Source: Paenochrobactrum glaciei
Lineage (GTDB): Bacteria; Pseudomonadota; Alphaproteobacteria; Rhizobiales; Rhizobiaceae
Assembly: GCF_039522165.1 (NCBI RefSeq)
Contig: NZ_BAAADE010000001.1
Span: 62,001-126,000 of the forward strand
Length of the DNA stretch: 64,000 bases
Reading direction: 5' to 3'
In this document: in pieces, positions 62,395-64,000 of the stretch
How positions within the stretch are numbered: position 1 is the first letter of the stretch
How the letters are laid out: each line of letters opens with the position of its first letter
Translations under genes and position numbers: made by a program
The notes under the pieces: model-generated
The model's database searches: none
What the model saw: the letters and a program-made list of their open reading frames with translations, nothing else
Told to the model about the DNA's origin: nothing

Positions 62395-63296
62395 AGACAA
62401 ATCTCCTTGCCGTCAAAGGCAATTTCAAACCCGCTGTCTTCGACAAGTTTGCGCTCTGCGCCATCGCGCCAGACCGGGTTTGTATTATTAAGGTGGACGT
62501 AAACTTTACGGGTGACAGCGACATCGCCCAAAATCTTCAGGCTGCCATCATCACCGGAAATCGAAATATGCCCCATCCGCTTGCCGGTTTTTACACCAGT
62601 GCCGGATTGCAGCATTTCATCATCACTGAACAAAGTGCCGTCAAAATAAAGAATATCGGCACCGTCAATGCGTTTTAAAAGATCATCGCGCACAACCGCA
62701 CAGCCCGGAATATAATAAATCCGATGGTCATCCGTCAGCATTTCAACACCAACGGTTTGCTCGCCTTCCAATTCCGTATCAACGTGCTCCCCCTCCATAA
62801 AGAGAGGCACCTTACCCGGAACGGCAAAAAGCTTGGCAGTAATGCCCGGTACGAGCGTAAAACTCTCGTTAAGTGCAATAATTTCCTGTGTTACGAAAGC
62901 AGGATCAAGCGCACGGAAAATCGGATTTTCAGCAATAACATCGCGGATAGCCGCCGTCATCACCAAACGGAAAGCTTGTTTCTCACGCAGGGTCAAAAGC
63001 CCGGCAATGTGATCCAGATCGCCATTGGTGAGAAGCACGGTCTTAACCGGATTATCACGTAAGCTGCGCGGATGCAGTGCAGGCGTATCAATCAATTGCT
63101 GCCTGATATCAGGAGAAGCATTGAGAAGCGCCCAGTTTTCACCGTCAGATGTTACCGCGAGTGAGGATTGTGTTTGTGGAGGAATTCCCTCTCCTGAGGG
63201 CAAGCGCGCTAACCGGCAATTTTCGCAGCCGCAATTCCATTGAGGGAGGCCGCCGCCAGCAGCGGCCCCGATCACGATCGAACGAAACGTCGTCAT
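62391..63296 (-). CDS. pqqB: PQQ biosynthesis protein PqqB
   Basis: The protein has 301 residues from the ATG at 63296; a TTG two codons upstream is possible. It has a metallo-beta-lactamase fold: GAAAGGGLPQWNCGCENC near the N-terminus, LLTNGDLDHIAGLLTLREKQ with the metal-binding D/H residues, and MGHISISGDDGSLKILGD near the C-terminus. It is thought to hydroxylate the Glu-Tyr intermediate. The ribosome site is poor. pqqA lies 44 nt upstream. Confidence 0.95.
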   Translation of the reverse strand: MTTFRSIVIGAAAGGGLPQWNCGCENCRLARLPSGEGIPPQTQSSLAVTSDGENWALLNASPDIRQQLIDTPALHPRSLRDNPVKTVLLTNGDLDHIAGLLTLREKQAFRLVMTAAIRDVIAENPIFRALDPAFVTQEIIALNESFTLVPGITAKLFAVPGKVPLFMEGEHVDTELEGEQTVGVEMLTDDHRIYYIPGCAVVRDDLLKRIDGADILYFDGTLFSDDEMLQSGTGVKTGKRMGHISISGDDGSLKILGDVAVTRKVYVHLNNTNPVWRDGAERKLVEDSGFEIAFDGKEICL

Positions 63297-63340
63297 GATC
63301 AAATTTCAATGCTTAACATTGAGAATTTCTCTCCTGTTAC

Positions 63341-63445
63341 TTAGAACAGAACTGGTTCATCACCGTCACCGGCTGCATAACGGCAGATTTCCATTGCGCA
63401 GCTGACTTCAACAAACAGAGGTGCATGCCAAGACATGTTTTTCAT
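63341..63445 (-). CDS. pqqA: PQQ precursor peptide PqqA
   Basis: The 34-residue precursor contains the E-x-x-x-Y core in CAMEICRYAAGD (E19, Y23 counted from the first Met). A second Met (residue 4) has GGGATGA at suitable spacing and would give 31 residues (MSWHAPLFVEVSCAMEICRY at its start), closer to usual PqqA forms; the start is therefore unsettled. It is the first gene of pqqABCDE. Confidence 0.92.
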   Translation of the reverse strand: MKNMSWHAPLFVEVSCAMEICRYAAGDGDEPVLF

Positions 63446-63739
63446 CCCATCTAAATTAACAAACATAGGTAGTACACCTTTATATTAAAGGACTTACGCT
63501 TTTTTAGAAAGTGCTGTTTCAAGTCTTTTTTAGCCTTCCACACACATAAGCGTGAAAAAGCAGCCCTCCTTATGAGCAATCAGCATGCAGCTATGATTTA
63601 TTGCACTGATTAATTGTGGACTTTAGCAATAATGATAATTGTACCGGCGCAACTTATTATTAGTGTCGGATAATCATGCTATCAGCCGATATTACTCAGC
63701 TTACAAAACAACACAGGCGCATCAGGAGGCGCAACTCAA
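63446..63739. other. Divergent spacer between pqqA and the DUF4282 gene
   Basis: The spacer should hold promoters for both directions; I could not identify them with confidence. No gene is seen. Confidence 0.4.
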
Positions 63740-64000
63740 TTGAATATTCAAGATATGACCAGCTTTGATAAATTTCTGACCCCAACCCTTATCAAGGTTG
63801 TTTACTGGATCGGTAATGCCGGTATCGCGCTTATTTCGCTAATGATGATCCTCTCAGCATTCAGCTATATGGGTCGCGGCGTTGTGCAGGTTCTGGGCGC
63901 GATTGTATTTTTCGTTGTTGGTCTAATTTTCTGGCGCGTGATGTGCGAAGGTATCATGCTTTCCTTCCGCATTTATGATCGTCTGACTGAAATCAGAGAT
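63740..64000 (+). CDS. DUF4282-like membrane protein, cut by the window end
   Basis: The first 87 codons are visible with no stop. The start is TTG at 63740, with AGGAGG at 63724-63729 (10-nt spacing); the ATG at 63755 is too far from that site. The product has two membrane helices (about 18-43 and 49-70) separated by YMGRG, then GIMLSFRIYDRLTEIRD. This is the DUF4282 pattern of small two-helix proteins with unknown role. The C-terminus is outside the window. Confidence 0.7.
   Translation, partial: MNIQDMTSFDKFLTPTLIKVVYWIGNAGIALISLMMILSAFSYMGRGVVQVLGAIVFFVVGLIFWRVMCEGIMLSFRIYDRLTEIRD

Overview
The window looks like chromosomal backbone of a Rhizobiales alphaproteobacterium, probably a Brucella relative. 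The evidence is the gene order scpA-scpB-tatABC-serS, dgt-argS-SPOR protein-nagZ and amiC-mrcA-prfB with rne divergent, together with aapJQMP, an ExoR homologue, a DUF1127 protein and an NDUFS4-type complex I subunit. The base composition appears more A+T-rich than Brucella itself. A Pseudochrobactrum/Paenochrobactrum-like lineage is a guess, not a demonstration. I see no insertion sequence, phage, integrase, CRISPR array or rRNA.

Layout. 0-12.7 kb: a 1535-residue membrane-anchored coiled-coil protein (candidate polar growth factor), acetyl-CoA hydrolase/transferase, a MAPEG protein, a diguanylate cyclase, then a leftward sulfur/translation-quality run (GNAT, sseA, alanyl-tRNA editing protein, cysK) and a DEAD-box helicase. 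13-15.5 kb: an SSS-family symporter with a 41-residue membrane protein in the same transcript, then a long spacer holding an inverted repeat. 15.5-32 kb: leftward envelope, export and chromosome genes (yajC, a NlpD/DipM-like LysM-LytM lipoprotein, pcm, serS, tatC/B/A, scpB/A, nagZ, SPOR protein, argS, dgt). 32-38.7 kb: erpA-type Fe-S carrier, xthA, exoR, a DUF2157/GDYXXLXY pair, a DUF1127 gene followed by two CCUCCUCCC hairpins, and trmFO. 38.8-48 kb: a block joining two homologues of mitochondrial complex I assembly factors to fused secDF, then prfB with its programmed frameshift, mrcA and amiC. 48-56 kb: rne with a long structured leader, then the aap general L-amino-acid ABC transporter. 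56.6-64 kb: PAP2 phosphatase, metC, two near-identical tRNA-Pro(TGG) units, an NDUFS4-type gene, tRNA-Arg(TCT), tRNA-Pro(GGG), the pqqABCDE operon and the start of a DUF4282 gene.

Functional themes are envelope growth and division (GPR-like protein, PBP1a, AmiC, LytM factor, NagZ, SPOR), protein export (TatABC, YajC, SecDF), RNA turnover and stress regulation (RNase E, DEAD-box helicase, DUF1127/CcsR-like RNA, ExoR) and respiration (complex I factors, PQQ). The most interesting items are the DUF1127-linked CCUCCUCCC RNA, the symporter's tiny partner protein, the NDUFAF3/NDUFAF6-like pair beside secDF, the structured rne leader and the inverted repeat around 15.23-15.29 kb. Starts were moved from the longest open frame where a ribosome binding site or the family N-terminus argued for it.
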